64,000 bases of DNA from Claveliimonas ammoniilytica (GCF_025567415.1 NZ_JAOQJV010000002.1:186001-250000); one strand, 5' to 3'; positions 50,311-60,398 are shown, counted from the first letter of the stretch. Notes: a model not told the origin generated them from the sequence alone. Numbers and translations are program-made.

Positions 50311-52932
50311 ATGGCAAAAGAAGTAAAACAGGCAGTGGCAGAACCAGAGGTAAATACCGCTGAATGGTTGGAGCAGAAGATGGCCAAGATGAAAGAGGCC
50401 CAGAAGATATTTGCTACATACACACAGGAGCAGGTAGATAAGATTTTTTTCGAGGCGGCTATGGCAGCTAATAAGGCACGTATTCCACTGGCAAAGATGG
50501 CAGCCAAAGAGACAGGAATGGGAATCGTAGAAGATAAGGTTATCAAGAATCATTACGCAGCAGAATATACATACAATCAGTATAAGAGAACCAAAACCTG
50601 TGGTGTGATTGAAGAAGATAACTCATACGGAATTAAGAAGATTGCAGAGCCGGTTGGTCTGGTTGGAGCTATTATTCCTACAACAAACCCGACATCAACA
50701 GCAATTTTTAAAACACTTATTGCATTAAAAACAAGAAATGCGATTATCATCAGTCCACATCCACGTGCTAAGAAATCTACGAGAGCAGCCGCAATGCTGG
50801 TATATGAAGCAGCTGTTAAGGCAGGAGCACCGGAAGGCATTGTAGAATGTCTGGAAGAACCTACGGTTGAGATGTCTGGGCTGATCATGGCTAACGCAGA
50901 TGTAATTCTTGCAACAGGAGGTCCTGGAATGGTAAAGGCAGCTTACTCTTCAGGAAAACCGGCCATCGGTGTTGGACCTGGTAATACACCTGTTATCATG
51001 GACTCAAGCTGTGATATTCAGACAGCAGTGTACTCAGTTATCCATTCTAAGACATTTGACAATGGCATGATCTGTGCATCTGAACAGTCTGTTACAGCAC
51101 TGGCTGACATTTATGATGATGTGAAGAAAGAATTCATTAAGAGAGGATGCCATGTACTGAACAAGAAAGAACTGGATATGGTTCGTGAGATTATCCTGAC
51201 ACCTGCAGGAAGCGTTAATCCTAAGATCGTAGGACAGCCTGCGGCAGAGATCGCTAAGCTGGCTGGATTTGAAGTTCCGGAAGATACGAAGATCCTGATC
51301 GGTGAAGTAACTTCTGTTAACGTAGAAGAGCCATTCGCACATGAGAAATTATCTCCTGTACTTGCTCTTTATAAAGCAAAAGATTTTGAAACCGCGCTTC
51401 AGATGGCAGAACAGCTTGTTGCTGATGGTGGATACGGACATACATCTTCCCTTTATATAAATGTAAGTGAAAAAGAAAAAATGGCAGAACATGCAGATCG
51501 CATGAAGACCTGTCGTATTTTGGTAAATACACCTTCTTCACAGGGTGGTATCGGTGACCTTTACAACTTTGGATTAGCTCCATCTCTGACTCTGGGCTGT
51601 GGTTCTTACGGCGGTAACTCTGTATCAGAGAACGTAGGAGTAAAACATCTGTTAAATGTTAAGACGGTTGCTGAAAGGAGAGAGAATATGCTGTGGTTCA
51701 GAACACCTCAGAAAGTATACTTTAAGAAAGGATGCCTGCCGGTTGCGCTGGATGAGCTGAAGAATTACTATAACAAGACGAAGGCATTTATCGTAACTGA
51801 CGGATTCCTGTTCAGCAGCGGAATGACATCTCCGATCACAGATAAGCTTGATAAAATGGGTATCCAGCACGCATGCTTCTATGAGGTAGCACCAGACCCG
51901 ACATTGCAGATCGCAAGAAAAGGTCTGGATCAGCTGAAAGCATTTGGACCAGATGTGATCATTGCACTTGGTGGTGGTTCAGCAATGGATGCAGCGAAGA
52001 TCATGTGGCTGATGTACGAGCATCCGGAGTGCAACTTTGAAGATCTGGCTATGGACTTCATGGATATCCGTAAGAGAGTATACACATTCCCGAAGATGGG
52101 CGAGAAAGCTATGTTGGTAGCAATTCCTACTTCATCAGGTACAGGTTCTGAGGTTACACCGTTTGCAATCATCACAGATGCAGACACAGGTACAAAATGG
52201 CCGATCGCTGACTACGAGCTTCTGCCGAACATGGCAATCGTAGATACAGACTTCATGATGACTCAGCCGAAGGGACTGACCAGTGCGTCAGGTATCGATG
52301 CCCTGACACATGCTCTGGAAGCATATGTATCTATCATGGCTACTGATTATACAGATGGTCTGGCTCTCAAAGCTGGTAAGAACATCTTCACATATTTGCC
52401 AGATGCATATGAGAAGGGCGCTGCTGATCCGATCGCAAGAGAAGGAATGGCTAATGCATCTACAATGGCTGGTATGGCATTTGCCAATGCATTCCTGGGA
52501 GTATGCCACTCTATGGCACACAAGCTTGGTGCATATCACCACCTGCCACACGGTATTGCTAATGCATTGCTGATTGAACATGTAATGCGCTTTAATGCAG
52601 ATCCGGCACCGGCTAAGATGGGAACATTCTCTCAGTATCCATATCCGAAGGCTAAAGAGAGATATGCTGAATTTGGAAGATTCTGCGGAGTAACAGGAAA
52701 GAATGATGATGAAGTATTTGAGAACTTCATCAAAGCAATCGCAGACTTGAAGGCAAAAGTTGGAATCAAGAGAACAATTAAAGATTACGGTGTTAAGGAA
52801 GAAGATTTCCTCGCTACATTGGATGAAATGGTAGAGAATGCATTCAATGACCAGTGTACAGGTGCTAACCCAAGATATCCTCTGTTTAAAGAGATTAAAG
52901 CAATGTACCTGAAAGCATACTACGAAGGTTAA
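50311..52932 (+). CDS. adhE: Bifunctional acetaldehyde-CoA / alcohol dehydrogenase AdhE
   Basis: 873 aa, normal length. The N-terminal aldehyde dehydrogenase half has the catalytic cysteine in FDNGMICASEQS (about residue 251); the C-terminal iron alcohol dehydrogenase half has GGGSAMDAAKIMW, the Fe-binding GVCHSMAHKLGAYHHLPHG and a second His set. It reduces acetyl-CoA to ethanol with two NADH and forms spirosomes. GGGAGG lies upstream of the ATG. A strong promoter and terminator make it a single-gene unit, typical for a fermentative anaerobe's redox balancing. Confidence 0.98.
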   Translation: MAKEVKQAVAEPEVNTAEWLEQKMAKMKEAQKIFATYTQEQVDKIFFEAAMAANKARIPLAKMAAKETGMGIVEDKVIKNHYAAEYTYNQYKRTKTCGVIEEDNSYGIKKIAEPVGLVGAIIPTTNPTSTAIFKTLIALKTRNAIIISPHPRAKKSTRAAAMLVYEAAVKAGAPEGIVECLEEPTVEMSGLIMANADVILATGGPGMVKAAYSSGKPAIGVGPGNTPVIMDSSCDIQTAVYSVIHSKTFDNGMICASEQSVTALADIYDDVKKEFIKRGCHVLNKKELDMVREIILTPAGSVNPKIVGQPAAEIAKLAGFEVPEDTKILIGEVTSVNVEEPFAHEKLSPVLALYKAKDFETALQMAEQLVADGGYGHTSSLYINVSEKEKMAEHADRMKTCRILVNTPSSQGGIGDLYNFGLAPSLTLGCGSYGGNSVSENVGVKHLLNVKTVAERRENMLWFRTPQKVYFKKGCLPVALDELKNYYNKTKAFIVTDGFLFSSGMTSPITDKLDKMGIQHACFYEVAPDPTLQIARKGLDQLKAFGPDVIIALGGGSAMDAAKIMWLMYEHPECNFEDLAMDFMDIRKRVYTFPKMGEKAMLVAIPTSSGTGSEVTPFAIITDADTGTKWPIADYELLPNMAIVDTDFMMTQPKGLTSASGIDALTHALEAYVSIMATDYTDGLALKAGKNIFTYLPDAYEKGAADPIAREGMANASTMAGMAFANAFLGVCHSMAHKLGAYHHLPHGIANALLIEHVMRFNADPAPAKMGTFSQYPYPKAKERYAEFGRFCGVTGKNDDEVFENFIKAIADLKAKVGIKRTIKDYGVKEEDFLATLDEMVENAFNDQCTGANPRYPLFKEIKAMYLKAYYEG

Positions 52933-52957
52933 TCAATTTACAGCATCATAACAAAAT

Positions 52958-53039
52958 AAAGCAATAGATTCACGCATTGTATATTTATTAAGATATTTAT
53001 ACGGATGCGTGGATTTATTGCTTTCTTCGTGTTTTTTTG
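52958..53039 (+). terminator. Terminator after adhE
   Basis: Arms of 20 bases (52958-52977 and 53005-53024), starting AAAGCAATAGAT and ending TTTATTGCTTT, with two wobble pairs; a T-rich run with TTTTTTT follows at 53032-53038. Confidence 0.85.
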
Positions 53040-53086
53040 GTATAGTGGAAATGTTAAATAAAAATATTATGGCAAAGGAGCCAGTT

Positions 53087-53677
53087 ATGAAGAAATACGA
53101 AGAAGAACATTATCTGTATAATAATATTAAGGAGCAGATTTATCCGTGGGTGTCAAGCACATTATCACTGCCTGAGACATTGAATGGTAAGAATATATCC
53201 GAGAAAGATACACCATTAATTGAATTTGTAGGTGCTTTGAAGATCCTGTTTGTCATAAAGAGAGGCGAAGAAACATATGAAGTCATTAAAGATAATATGC
53301 TTCCGCCGGAATGTGATATACCGGCATTATATCATCAGGCATGCGAGAATTTGGTGCGGGACGTGGAATTTGTAATCGGTAATACCATGTATGGAGCATT
53401 TTCAATTCTGGCAGATGGTAAGCATGAGGCAAGTTCCCTGTGCTTCCAGCATATCTGGAATGTATGCGCGGAGAAATTGCAGGACGATCTGCTGATTATG
53501 GCACCACGTACAGATACGGTGTTGTTTGCACCGCTGTCTCAGCCAAAAGCAATAGAAACGATGAAAACACATGCGGAACAGGCATATACAATGGGGACGA
53601 ACAAAATCAATACAGATATGTATTTATTTACGCGAGACGGGAAGGAATTATTGACTTATGATGAAACGAAACATTAA
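53087..53677 (+). CDS. Uncharacterised protein, DUF1444/DUF5688-like
   Basis: 196-aa soluble protein. The order of features resembles DUF1444/DUF5688 proteins of Firmicutes: a long charged N-terminal helix region, YHQACENLVRDVEFVIGNTMYGAFSIL, then LQDDLLIMAPRTDTVLFAP and a C-terminal FTRDGKELLTYDE. No catalytic motif or membrane segment is visible. ATG 53087 follows AAAGGAG; a much longer in-frame start upstream would lie within the adhE terminator and is rejected. It overlaps the start of the HAD gene by 20 bases, indicating co-translation. Confidence 0.65.
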   Translation: MKKYEEEHYLYNNIKEQIYPWVSSTLSLPETLNGKNISEKDTPLIEFVGALKILFVIKRGEETYEVIKDNMLPPECDIPALYHQACENLVRDVEFVIGNTMYGAFSILADGKHEASSLCFQHIWNVCAEKLQDDLLIMAPRTDTVLFAPLSQPKAIETMKTHAEQAYTMGTNKINTDMYLFTRDGKELLTYDETKH

Positions 53678-54494
53678 GATGATCGGTTTTGACCTGGATG
53701 GAACGCTGTTAAACAGTAATAAGGAGATCAGTGATTATACACGGGACGTCATGAGGGAAGCTGTTGAGCAGGGCGTGATCATTCTTCCGGCGACGGGAAG
53801 ACCGCTGACCGGTATACCAAAGCCAGTTATGGCACTTCCTGGCATCCGATATGCAGTCACAGCTAACGGTGCCAGAGTAGTAGACGTGCAGGAGGATAAA
53901 GTTCTGCATGAAGCATTGCTTCCATATGAAAAAGGTAAGGAATTGCTGGAGATCTTTGCAAAATACGATACATACAGGGAAGTGTATTATGAGGGATTCG
54001 GTTATGCAACTGCGGATATGGTAGAGCGTATTGAGGAATATATGCCGATTAAGCCGATGATTGAATATATGCGTACTACCAGACGCCGGGTGCCGGATGT
54101 GGAAGCTATGTTCCATGAGAAAAAGATGGCAGTGGATAAGCTGCAGGCACTGTTTCGCGATACAGAAACAAGAGATCTGGCAATGAAAGAAGTAAAAGAG
54201 AAGGTTCAGGGAGCGGCCGTTACCAGTGCGTTAGGCAATAATATTGAAGCGAACGGGGAAGATGCACAGAAGGGTATCGCGCTTTTGAAGCTGGGAGAGA
54301 TCCTTGGTATTAAGAAGGATGAGATCATGGCATTTGGTGATGGTTCTAATGATATGGATATGATTCGCAGAGTCGGTTTTGGTGTGGCTATGGAGAATGG
54401 TATTGATGAGATCAAAGAAGCAGCAGACTATATCACTGTGACCAATGATGAGCATGGCGTTGCAAAAGCAATTGAAAAATTTGTATTGAGGTAG
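53658..54494 (+). CDS. Cof-type HAD hydrolase
   Basis: 278 aa. HAD motif I FDLDGTLLNSN at residues 10-20, motif II around LPATGRPL, and the C-terminal motif IV GDGSNDMDMIRRVGFGVAMENG are intact, with the C2B-type cap between. These enzymes remove phosphate from sugars, FMN or PLP; substrate not readable. Starts inside the previous gene; ATG 53658 and 53661 are both possible. Confidence 0.93.
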   Translation: MMKRNIKMIGFDLDGTLLNSNKEISDYTRDVMREAVEQGVIILPATGRPLTGIPKPVMALPGIRYAVTANGARVVDVQEDKVLHEALLPYEKGKELLEIFAKYDTYREVYYEGFGYATADMVERIEEYMPIKPMIEYMRTTRRRVPDVEAMFHEKKMAVDKLQALFRDTETRDLAMKEVKEKVQGAAVTSALGNNIEANGEDAQKGIALLKLGEILGIKKDEIMAFGDGSNDMDMIRRVGFGVAMENGIDEIKEAADYITVTNDEHGVAKAIEKFVLR

Positions 54495-54526
54495 TATCTG
54501 GCAGATGTGAATAAAAGGAGGCAGAT

Positions 54527-55354
54527 ATGTTAGATTTTATTAAAGTTGTGATCCTGGGTATCGTAGAAGGAATCACCGAATGGCTTCCGGTCAGCAGTAC
54601 CGGCCATCTGATTCTGGTCGGCAGCGTATTGAAGCCGGGACTCAGTGATGCGTTTATGGAAATGTTTGACGTAGTGATCCAACTTGGTGCGATCATGGCT
54701 GTTGTGGTGCTCTATTTCCACAAATTGAATCCGTTTTCACCAAGAAAATCCGAACGTCAGAAGATGTTGACCTGGCAGATGTGGATTAAAGTGGCGATCG
54801 CGTCAGTTCCGGCAGCGATTGTGGGCTTATTGTTTAATGATTATCTGGATGCGATTTTTTATAAACCGGTGCCGGTTGCAATCATGCTGATCGTATATGG
54901 TGTGTTGTTTATTATAATAGAAGATAAGCACAGAGGAAAGCAGCCAAAGGTTACCAGGATTTCACAGCTTACACTGAAGATGCTGTTGTGGATCGGTGTG
55001 TTCCAGATGCTTGCATTGATTCCGGGAACTTCAAGATCCGGTGCGACAATCGTAGGAGCGCTGCTGATCGGAGTATCCAGAGAGACAGCGGCGGAATTTA
55101 CATTTTTCCTTGCGATTCCGGTTATGTTCGGAGCAAGCCTTCTGAAGCTGTTGAAATTTGGATTTGCATTTTCAGCGGCAGAGTTCGGTTTCCTGATGCT
55201 TGGATGTATTGTATCATTTGGGGTATCTATATTTGCTATCAAGTTTCTGATGGGATATATTAAACAGCATGATTTTAAGGTATTTGGATATTATCGTATT
55301 GCGCTTGGAGTATTGATTCTGATCGTGTCGATCTTCCAGGTGATCATGGGATAA
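54527..55354 (+). CDS. uppP: Undecaprenyl-diphosphate phosphatase UppP
   Basis: 275 aa, about eight membrane helices. The active-site motifs EGITEWLPVSSTGHLIL (residues 13-29) and PGTSRSGATI (about residue 165) are both present. It recycles the undecaprenyl carrier of cell wall synthesis and gives some bacitracin tolerance. AAAAGGAGG precedes the ATG; 32 bases after the HAD gene. Confidence 0.97.
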   Translation: MLDFIKVVILGIVEGITEWLPVSSTGHLILVGSVLKPGLSDAFMEMFDVVIQLGAIMAVVVLYFHKLNPFSPRKSERQKMLTWQMWIKVAIASVPAAIVGLLFNDYLDAIFYKPVPVAIMLIVYGVLFIIIEDKHRGKQPKVTRISQLTLKMLLWIGVFQMLALIPGTSRSGATIVGALLIGVSRETAAEFTFFLAIPVMFGASLLKLLKFGFAFSAAEFGFLMLGCIVSFGVSIFAIKFLMGYIKQHDFKVFGYYRIALGVLILIVSIFQVIMG

Positions 55355-55370
55355 TATAAAAGAAGAGATT

Positions 55371-55422
55371 AAGGGGCATTTTTGTACGAAATAAATTAGT
55401 TTTGCATAAAAATACCCCTTTA
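55371..55422 (+). terminator. Terminator after uppP
   Basis: Arms AAGGGGCATTTTT / AAAAATACCCCTT with one mismatch around a 25-base loop. Ends with TTTAAATG. Confidence 0.7.
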
Positions 55423-55439
55423 AATGTATAAAAATACAG

Positions 55440-55467
55440 TTGCAATTTGGCGTGAACGTGCTAAAAT
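55440..55467 (+). promoter_or_regulatory. Promoter of the second amino acid ABC transporter
   Basis: TTGCAA (55440-55445) N16 TAAAAT (55462-55467), about 75 bases before the permease start. Confidence 0.55.
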
Positions 55468-55541
55468 ATAACGCATAGCGTGGAATAAGCAGGAATAAAA
55501 ATTGCATAATCATAAGGTTATGAAGAGAGAGGCGGTTATTT

Positions 55542-56231
55542 ATGAATAGTTGGACGGCGGATATGGCAGATACATTTGCGCGCTGCTTTATCAGAGAAGA
55601 TAGGTATAAACTTCTGATCAGTGGTATTGGTGTGACGATTAAAGTGTCAATCGTAGCGGTTATCCTTGGAATTTTGATTGGTTTTCTGATTGCACTCTGT
55701 AATTTGTCTAAGAACAAATTCCTCAGAGCGATCGGTAAGATATATACAGATATTATTCGAGGCACACCTTCAGTTACACAGCTGATGATCATTTACTTTG
55801 TAATTTTTGCGACCGTTGATATTGAAAAATGGATTATTGCAGCGATTGCATTTGGTATTAACTCGGGTGCGTATGTGTCGGAAATCATCCGTGCCGGAAT
55901 CCTTTCTATAGATAAAGGACAGACGGAGGCGGGAAGATCATTGGGATTAAATGCTTATCAGACGATGACAAGAATCGTAATCCCGCAGGCATTGAAGAAT
56001 ATTTTCCCGGCACTTTGTAATGAATTTATTGTACTTATCAAAGAGACTGCAATTGTCGGTTACGTTGGACTGATGGATATTCAGAAAGCAGGAGATTTCA
56101 TTAAGAGTGCTACGTATGAGGCATTTATGCCGTTGATCGGTACAGCAATCATTTACTATGTTCTGATTAAGGTTCTTACATTGATACTTGGCGTATTTGA
56201 GAACAAGTTGAGAAAATCAGACATAAGATAA
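55542..56231 (+). CDS. Amino acid ABC transporter, permease
   Basis: 229 aa with about five hydrophobic helices. The EAA-type coupling loop is SIDKGQTEAGRSLGLNAYQTMTRIVIPQA (about residues 120-148). Closest in form to the polar amino acid uptake permeases. First gene of a permease-ATPase-binding protein operon, the opposite order from the transporter near 6-8 kb. Confidence 0.92.
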   Translation: MNSWTADMADTFARCFIREDRYKLLISGIGVTIKVSIVAVILGILIGFLIALCNLSKNKFLRAIGKIYTDIIRGTPSVTQLMIIYFVIFATVDIEKWIIAAIAFGINSGAYVSEIIRAGILSIDKGQTEAGRSLGLNAYQTMTRIVIPQALKNIFPALCNEFIVLIKETAIVGYVGLMDIQKAGDFIKSATYEAFMPLIGTAIIYYVLIKVLTLILGVFENKLRKSDIR

Positions 56232-56244
56232 GGGGGGCTGTGAG

Positions 56245-56967
56245 ATGATAAAAGTAAAGAATCTGCATAAAAAATTTGATGAATTAGAAGTATTAAAAGG
56301 AATTGATGAGCATATCAGACCAGGAGAAGTTGTTGTAGTCATTGGACCATCCGGTTCGGGAAAAAGTACTTTTCTCCGTTGCCTGAATCAGCTTGAGACA
56401 GCTACAGAAGGCGAGATTTACGTAGATGATGAATTGATCACAGATCCGAAATGTGATGTAAATAAAGTTCGTCAGAAAATGGGAATGGTATTTCAGCAGT
56501 TTAATCTGTTCCCACACCTTACGATTCTGGAGAATATTACGCTTGCGCCGGTTATGTTGAAGAAAATGACAAAAGATCAGGCGAAAGAAAAAGCAATGGA
56601 ACTGTTAAAGAGAGTTGGTCTGGAAGAAAAAGCGGAGGCATATCCGGTACAATTATCCGGCGGACAGAAGCAGCGCGTAGCAATCGCGAGAGCACTGGCA
56701 ATGAATCCGGAGATCATGCTTTTTGATGAGCCGACTTCCGCACTTGACCCTGAGATGGTCGGAGAGGTTCTTGATGTAATGAAAGATCTGGCAGAATCTG
56801 GTATGACAATGGTTATTGTAACTCATGAGATGGGATTTGCCAGAGAAGTTGCATCACGTGTGATTTTTATGGATCAGGGTATCATCATGGAGAACGGAAC
56901 ACCGGAAGAAGTGTTTACGAATCCGAAAAATGAGAGAACAAAGCTGTTCTTGAGTAAAGTATTATAA
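56245..56967 (+). CDS. Amino acid ABC transporter, ATP-binding protein
   Basis: 240 aa. Walker A GPSGSGKST, signature LSGGQKQRVAIARALA, Walker B IMLFDEPTSALDP and IVTHEMGF are all present, in the GlnQ/HisP pattern. GGGGGG precedes the ATG, 13 bases after the permease. Confidence 0.95.
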   Translation: MIKVKNLHKKFDELEVLKGIDEHIRPGEVVVVIGPSGSGKSTFLRCLNQLETATEGEIYVDDELITDPKCDVNKVRQKMGMVFQQFNLFPHLTILENITLAPVMLKKMTKDQAKEKAMELLKRVGLEEKAEAYPVQLSGGQKQRVAIARALAMNPEIMLFDEPTSALDPEMVGEVLDVMKDLAESGMTMVIVTHEMGFAREVASRVIFMDQGIIMENGTPEEVFTNPKNERTKLFLSKVL

Positions 56968-57074
56968 TGGTATTTTGCAAACAGTGTTTGCATGATATAG
57001 AGGTAACGGATTAACATGTTGATCTGTGTAAAATGCAAGTAACTACTTGTGAGGAAGGAAAAGGAGAAAGAATT

Positions 57075-57878
57075 ATGAAAAAGATGACAAAAATGCTTTC
57101 TGTTATTCTTACCGTTGCAATGATGGCTGCAATGCTTGTTGCATGCGGAAGCAGCGACAGTAAGAAAAGTGATGAAAAGACAGAATCTACAGATTCAAAA
57201 GACACAATCAAATTTGGTACAAACGCAGAGTTCCCACCATTTGAGTATGTAACACAGGATGGTGTGATCGGAGAGTTTGATGGTATTGATATCGCAATCG
57301 CAAAAGATATTGCTGAAGAGAATGGAATGGAAGCTCAGATTGAGAACATGGAATTCGATTCACTGATCGTTGCTCTTCAGAATGGACAGGTTGATGCTGT
57401 TATTGCCGGTATGACTGTAACAGATGAAAGAGCGGAAGCAGTTGATTTCTCTACACCATATTATACAGCTACTCAGGTAATGGTAGTAAAAGACGATTCT
57501 GACATTACAAAAGCATCTGATATGGAAGGAAAGAAGATCTGTGTTATCCAGGGATACACAGGTGAGACTTGTGTAAAGGATCTTGGCTATGATTACGAAG
57601 CATTCAAAAAAGGTACAGAAGCAATCATGGAGCTTGTAAATGACAAGTGTGATGTTGTTGTTATCGACTCTGCTACAGCTCAGAAGTATGTTGCTGACAA
57701 TGATGGTCTTAAGATTGTAGAAGATAACGATGCATTTGATTCTGAGGAATATGCTATTGCTGTTCAGAAAGGCAATACAGAACTTCTGGATAAGATCAAT
57801 ACAGCAATCGAGAAACTGATCAGCGATGGAAAAGTTTCAGAGTATGCTGCAAAATATACAGACGCAGACGCTGAATAA
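57075..57878 (+). CDS. Amino acid ABC transporter, substrate-binding lipoprotein
   Basis: 267 aa. Lipoprotein signal ending MLVACGSS (lipid-modified Cys about residue 22), an acidic/serine linker, then the SBP3 domain starting IKFGTNAEFPPFEYVTQDG with GIDIAIAKDIAEENGM and DAVIAGMTVTDERA. The ATG 57075 follows AAAAGGAG. Substrate unknown. Confidence 0.93.
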   Translation: MKKMTKMLSVILTVAMMAAMLVACGSSDSKKSDEKTESTDSKDTIKFGTNAEFPPFEYVTQDGVIGEFDGIDIAIAKDIAEENGMEAQIENMEFDSLIVALQNGQVDAVIAGMTVTDERAEAVDFSTPYYTATQVMVVKDDSDITKASDMEGKKICVIQGYTGETCVKDLGYDYEAFKKGTEAIMELVNDKCDVVVIDSATAQKYVADNDGLKIVEDNDAFDSEEYAIAVQKGNTELLDKINTAIEKLISDGKVSEYAAKYTDADAE

Positions 57879-57900
57879 TCTGATTTAAAAAGAAATGTAA

Positions 57901-57937
57901 AATCCCGCACGTCACAGAGTGATGTGCGGGATTTTGA
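57901..57937. terminator. Bidirectional terminator between converging genes
   Basis: Perfect outer stem AATCCCGCAC / GTGCGGGATT with a short inner CAC-AGA-GTG stem, followed by TTTT. Confidence 0.88.
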
Positions 57938-57944
57938 TATTATG

Positions 57945-59096
57945 TTACAGCATTTCAAGGAATGCAGTCAGTCGTGTATTCAACTGTCCGATATCGGCCT
58001 GAGAGTAATCAGTCTCTACATGGATATATGGAATACCTTTCTTCTCGTTAACAAATCTGCGGATTGCAAGTGTCTCTACATTGTAGGTATGGCATGCCTG
58101 CAGAGTCATCTCTACGACGCCATCTACGTGGAACTCGTCGATCAGCTCATCGAGCAGTTTCAGACGGTTCGGGTTCGGAGTCATCACGGAACATCCGATG
58201 TTCAGGTATCTCTTGGCAATTGCGTCGTATACGTCAGGGTTCTCTTCGTCTACTAATTCGGCAGTAGATTTGGCACCGGAGCAGTTCTCATAAGCAACTA
58301 CGATACCGCCGTTGTCTTCGATAGCGCGGATAACCTTTTCCGGAGCGCCTCCGATCGGACACCCTGTGATCAGGATACGAGGTTTCTTTTCTTCCATCTT
58401 GCCTTCTGCGTATTCTTTTTCAATCTTATCTACCAGAGCATTGATCTCTGCAGGAATCGCTTTGCGGTCAAATTTGAATCCGCTTCCGTATAATACTTTC
58501 CACAGATCGTATCCCTTGATCGGTGCCGGATCGTATTTCATTACACCGTACAGATTCTTAAGAGCGGTACGAACAGCGTTCTCTTCTTTGATCGCTTCTT
58601 TAACAGCTGCGTCTGTGATCGTTGTCTCAAAATGCTCTTCCAGATATTCCTTAAAACGGATGATCTCACTTTTCCATAACTTCTGGGCTGCTTCGTTCTG
58701 TGTGTTCGGCAGTTCCATAATGTAGACGTTCTTGAAGTCAGACATATACTCGTACATCTTCTTCTTACCATCACAGGTGGTCTCACCGACTACTACATCG
58801 GAGAAGTAGAAGAAAGGACATTTGTCTGTTACTGCGAATCCGTAGCTGGATTTGATCAATGGACATAAATTCTTTGGCAGATCTTTCTCTGCATCCGGGA
58901 TTGTCTCATCAGATGTAGAGCATAAGCCGACAGTGACAGCTCCCATAGCCATGGCGATCTCTCTTGGAAAGTAAGTACAGTATGCACCGACTACCGGTGT
59001 GCCCTGATCTTTGATCTTCTTTAATGCCAGAAATGAATTCTTACGCTGTTCGGCAAATTCTTCAAATACTTCTGGCAAATCTTTAATTAATTCCAT
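57945..59096 (-). CDS. Double-cubane-cluster reductase (2-hydroxyacyl-CoA dehydratase D / HgdB-like)
   Basis: 383 aa. Conserved cysteines occur in VGAYCTYFPREIAMAMGA, TDKCPFF, VGETTCDGKKKM, ITGCPIGG, YENCSGAKS and LQACHTYN, the pattern of the dehydratase/BcrC family. The single-gene form with this set matches proteins I know as double-cubane-cluster-containing anaerobic reductases (YjiM-like), which carry an Fe-S cluster and use an ATP-driven activator. No activator ATPase is nearby. Start ATG 59096 (MELIKDLPEVF) follows AAAAGGAG on the minus strand. Substrate unknown. Confidence 0.85.
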   Translation of the reverse strand: MELIKDLPEVFEEFAEQRKNSFLALKKIKDQGTPVVGAYCTYFPREIAMAMGAVTVGLCSTSDETIPDAEKDLPKNLCPLIKSSYGFAVTDKCPFFYFSDVVVGETTCDGKKKMYEYMSDFKNVYIMELPNTQNEAAQKLWKSEIIRFKEYLEEHFETTITDAAVKEAIKEENAVRTALKNLYGVMKYDPAPIKGYDLWKVLYGSGFKFDRKAIPAEINALVDKIEKEYAEGKMEEKKPRILITGCPIGGAPEKVIRAIEDNGGIVVAYENCSGAKSTAELVDEENPDVYDAIAKRYLNIGCSVMTPNPNRLKLLDELIDEFHVDGVVEMTLQACHTYNVETLAIRRFVNEKKGIPYIHVETDYSQADIGQLNTRLTAFLEML

Positions 59097-59310
59097 AATG
59101 TATCTCCTTTTGCGTTTAATCATTACCTATATTTTATCACTAATGAAAATAAACGACAATGAAACAAGGGGAAAATCGAAGGATTAGTCATTTGAAAATA
59201 TAATGAATGTGAGGATATATTTAGATTATCTATAAGTACAGAAAGACTTTTTTAGTATGGAATAAAATGTTATACTTAAATACGGAGATATAGAAAAGCA
59301 GGATAGATTT

Positions 59311-60387
59311 ATGATTTATGAGAATATACAGGAAGAATTACAGATATTAAAGCAATTACCGGAGCCTGTAGTGACATGGTTTCGTGCTAATAAGCGGGAG
59401 CTCCCGTGGCGGGATCATCCGGATGCTTACCGCGTGTGGGTGTCGGAGATCATGCTGCAGCAGACCCGTGTGGAGGCTGTGAAGTCTTATTATCAGAGGT
59501 TTCTGGAGGCGTTACCGGATGTGAAGGCACTGGCAGGAGCAGAGGAAGATCAGTTATTGAAACTGTGGGAAGGGCTTGGATATTATAATCGTGTCCGCAA
59601 TATGCAGAAAGCGGCAACGCAGATCATGGTAGATTACGGCGGCGAGTTTCCGCAGACATATGAAGAGATTCTGAATCTGACCGGTATTGGAAGCTATACA
59701 GCAGGGGCGATCAGTTCGTTTGCATTTGGACTGGCAAAACCTGCGGTGGATGGTAATGTGCTCCGGGTGATTTCGAGAATTACCGGGAGTGATCGTGATA
59801 TTATGAAGCAGAGTGTCAGAAAACGGATGGAGACGCTCCTGGAACAGGTGATCCCGGCAGACGCATCCAGTGATTTTAATCAGGGACTGATTGAAATTGG
59901 GGCAATCGTCTGTGTGCCAAATGGCGAACCAAAGTGTCAGGAATGTCCGGCAAAGGAGTTCTGTGTGGCATATAAAAAGGGCATCGAGATGGAACTCCCT
60001 GTGAAGAAGAAGGCGGCAGCCAGACGGATTGAGAAGAGAACGATATTGATCTTCCGGGATGGAGAGACCAGAGGTATCCGCAAACGTCCGGCAAAAGGAC
60101 TGTTGGCAGGCTTATATGAACTTCCGGGGGTGGATGGACACCTGACGATGGAAGAAGCGATAGAATATAGTAAAAAGATTGGGCTGACGCCGGTCCGCGT
60201 AAAGGAGGCAGGCGAAGCAAAGCATGTATTCAGCCATGTGGAGTGGCATATGATCGGGTATCAGATCCAGGTGGATGAGCTGGAAGAATCCTGTACAGAG
60301 GATATGATATTTGCACATCCGGAAGAGATCCAGCAACGTTATCCGATTCCGTCAGCATTTGAAAAATATATGAAGTATGTGATATGA
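59311..60387 (+). CDS. mutY: A/G-specific adenine glycosylase MutY
   Basis: 358 aa. NKRELPWRDHPDAYRVWVSEIMLQQTRVE with the catalytic Glu, the helix-hairpin-helix LTGIGSYTAGAISSFAFG followed by the essential Asp in PAVDGNVLRV, and the 4Fe-4S motif C-X6-C-X2-C-X5-C near residue 200 are all present; a C-terminal NUDIX-like domain recognises 8-oxoG. It removes A opposite 8-oxoG. Overlaps the next gene's leader. Confidence 0.96.
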   Translation: MIYENIQEELQILKQLPEPVVTWFRANKRELPWRDHPDAYRVWVSEIMLQQTRVEAVKSYYQRFLEALPDVKALAGAEEDQLLKLWEGLGYYNRVRNMQKAATQIMVDYGGEFPQTYEEILNLTGIGSYTAGAISSFAFGLAKPAVDGNVLRVISRITGSDRDIMKQSVRKRMETLLEQVIPADASSDFNQGLIEIGAIVCVPNGEPKCQECPAKEFCVAYKKGIEMELPVKKKAAARRIEKRTILIFRDGETRGIRKRPAKGLLAGLYELPGVDGHLTMEEAIEYSKKIGLTPVRVKEAGEAKHVFSHVEWHMIGYQIQVDELEESCTEDMIFAHPEEIQQRYPIPSAFEKYMKYVI

Positions 60388-60398
60388 GAGGAGCAGCT

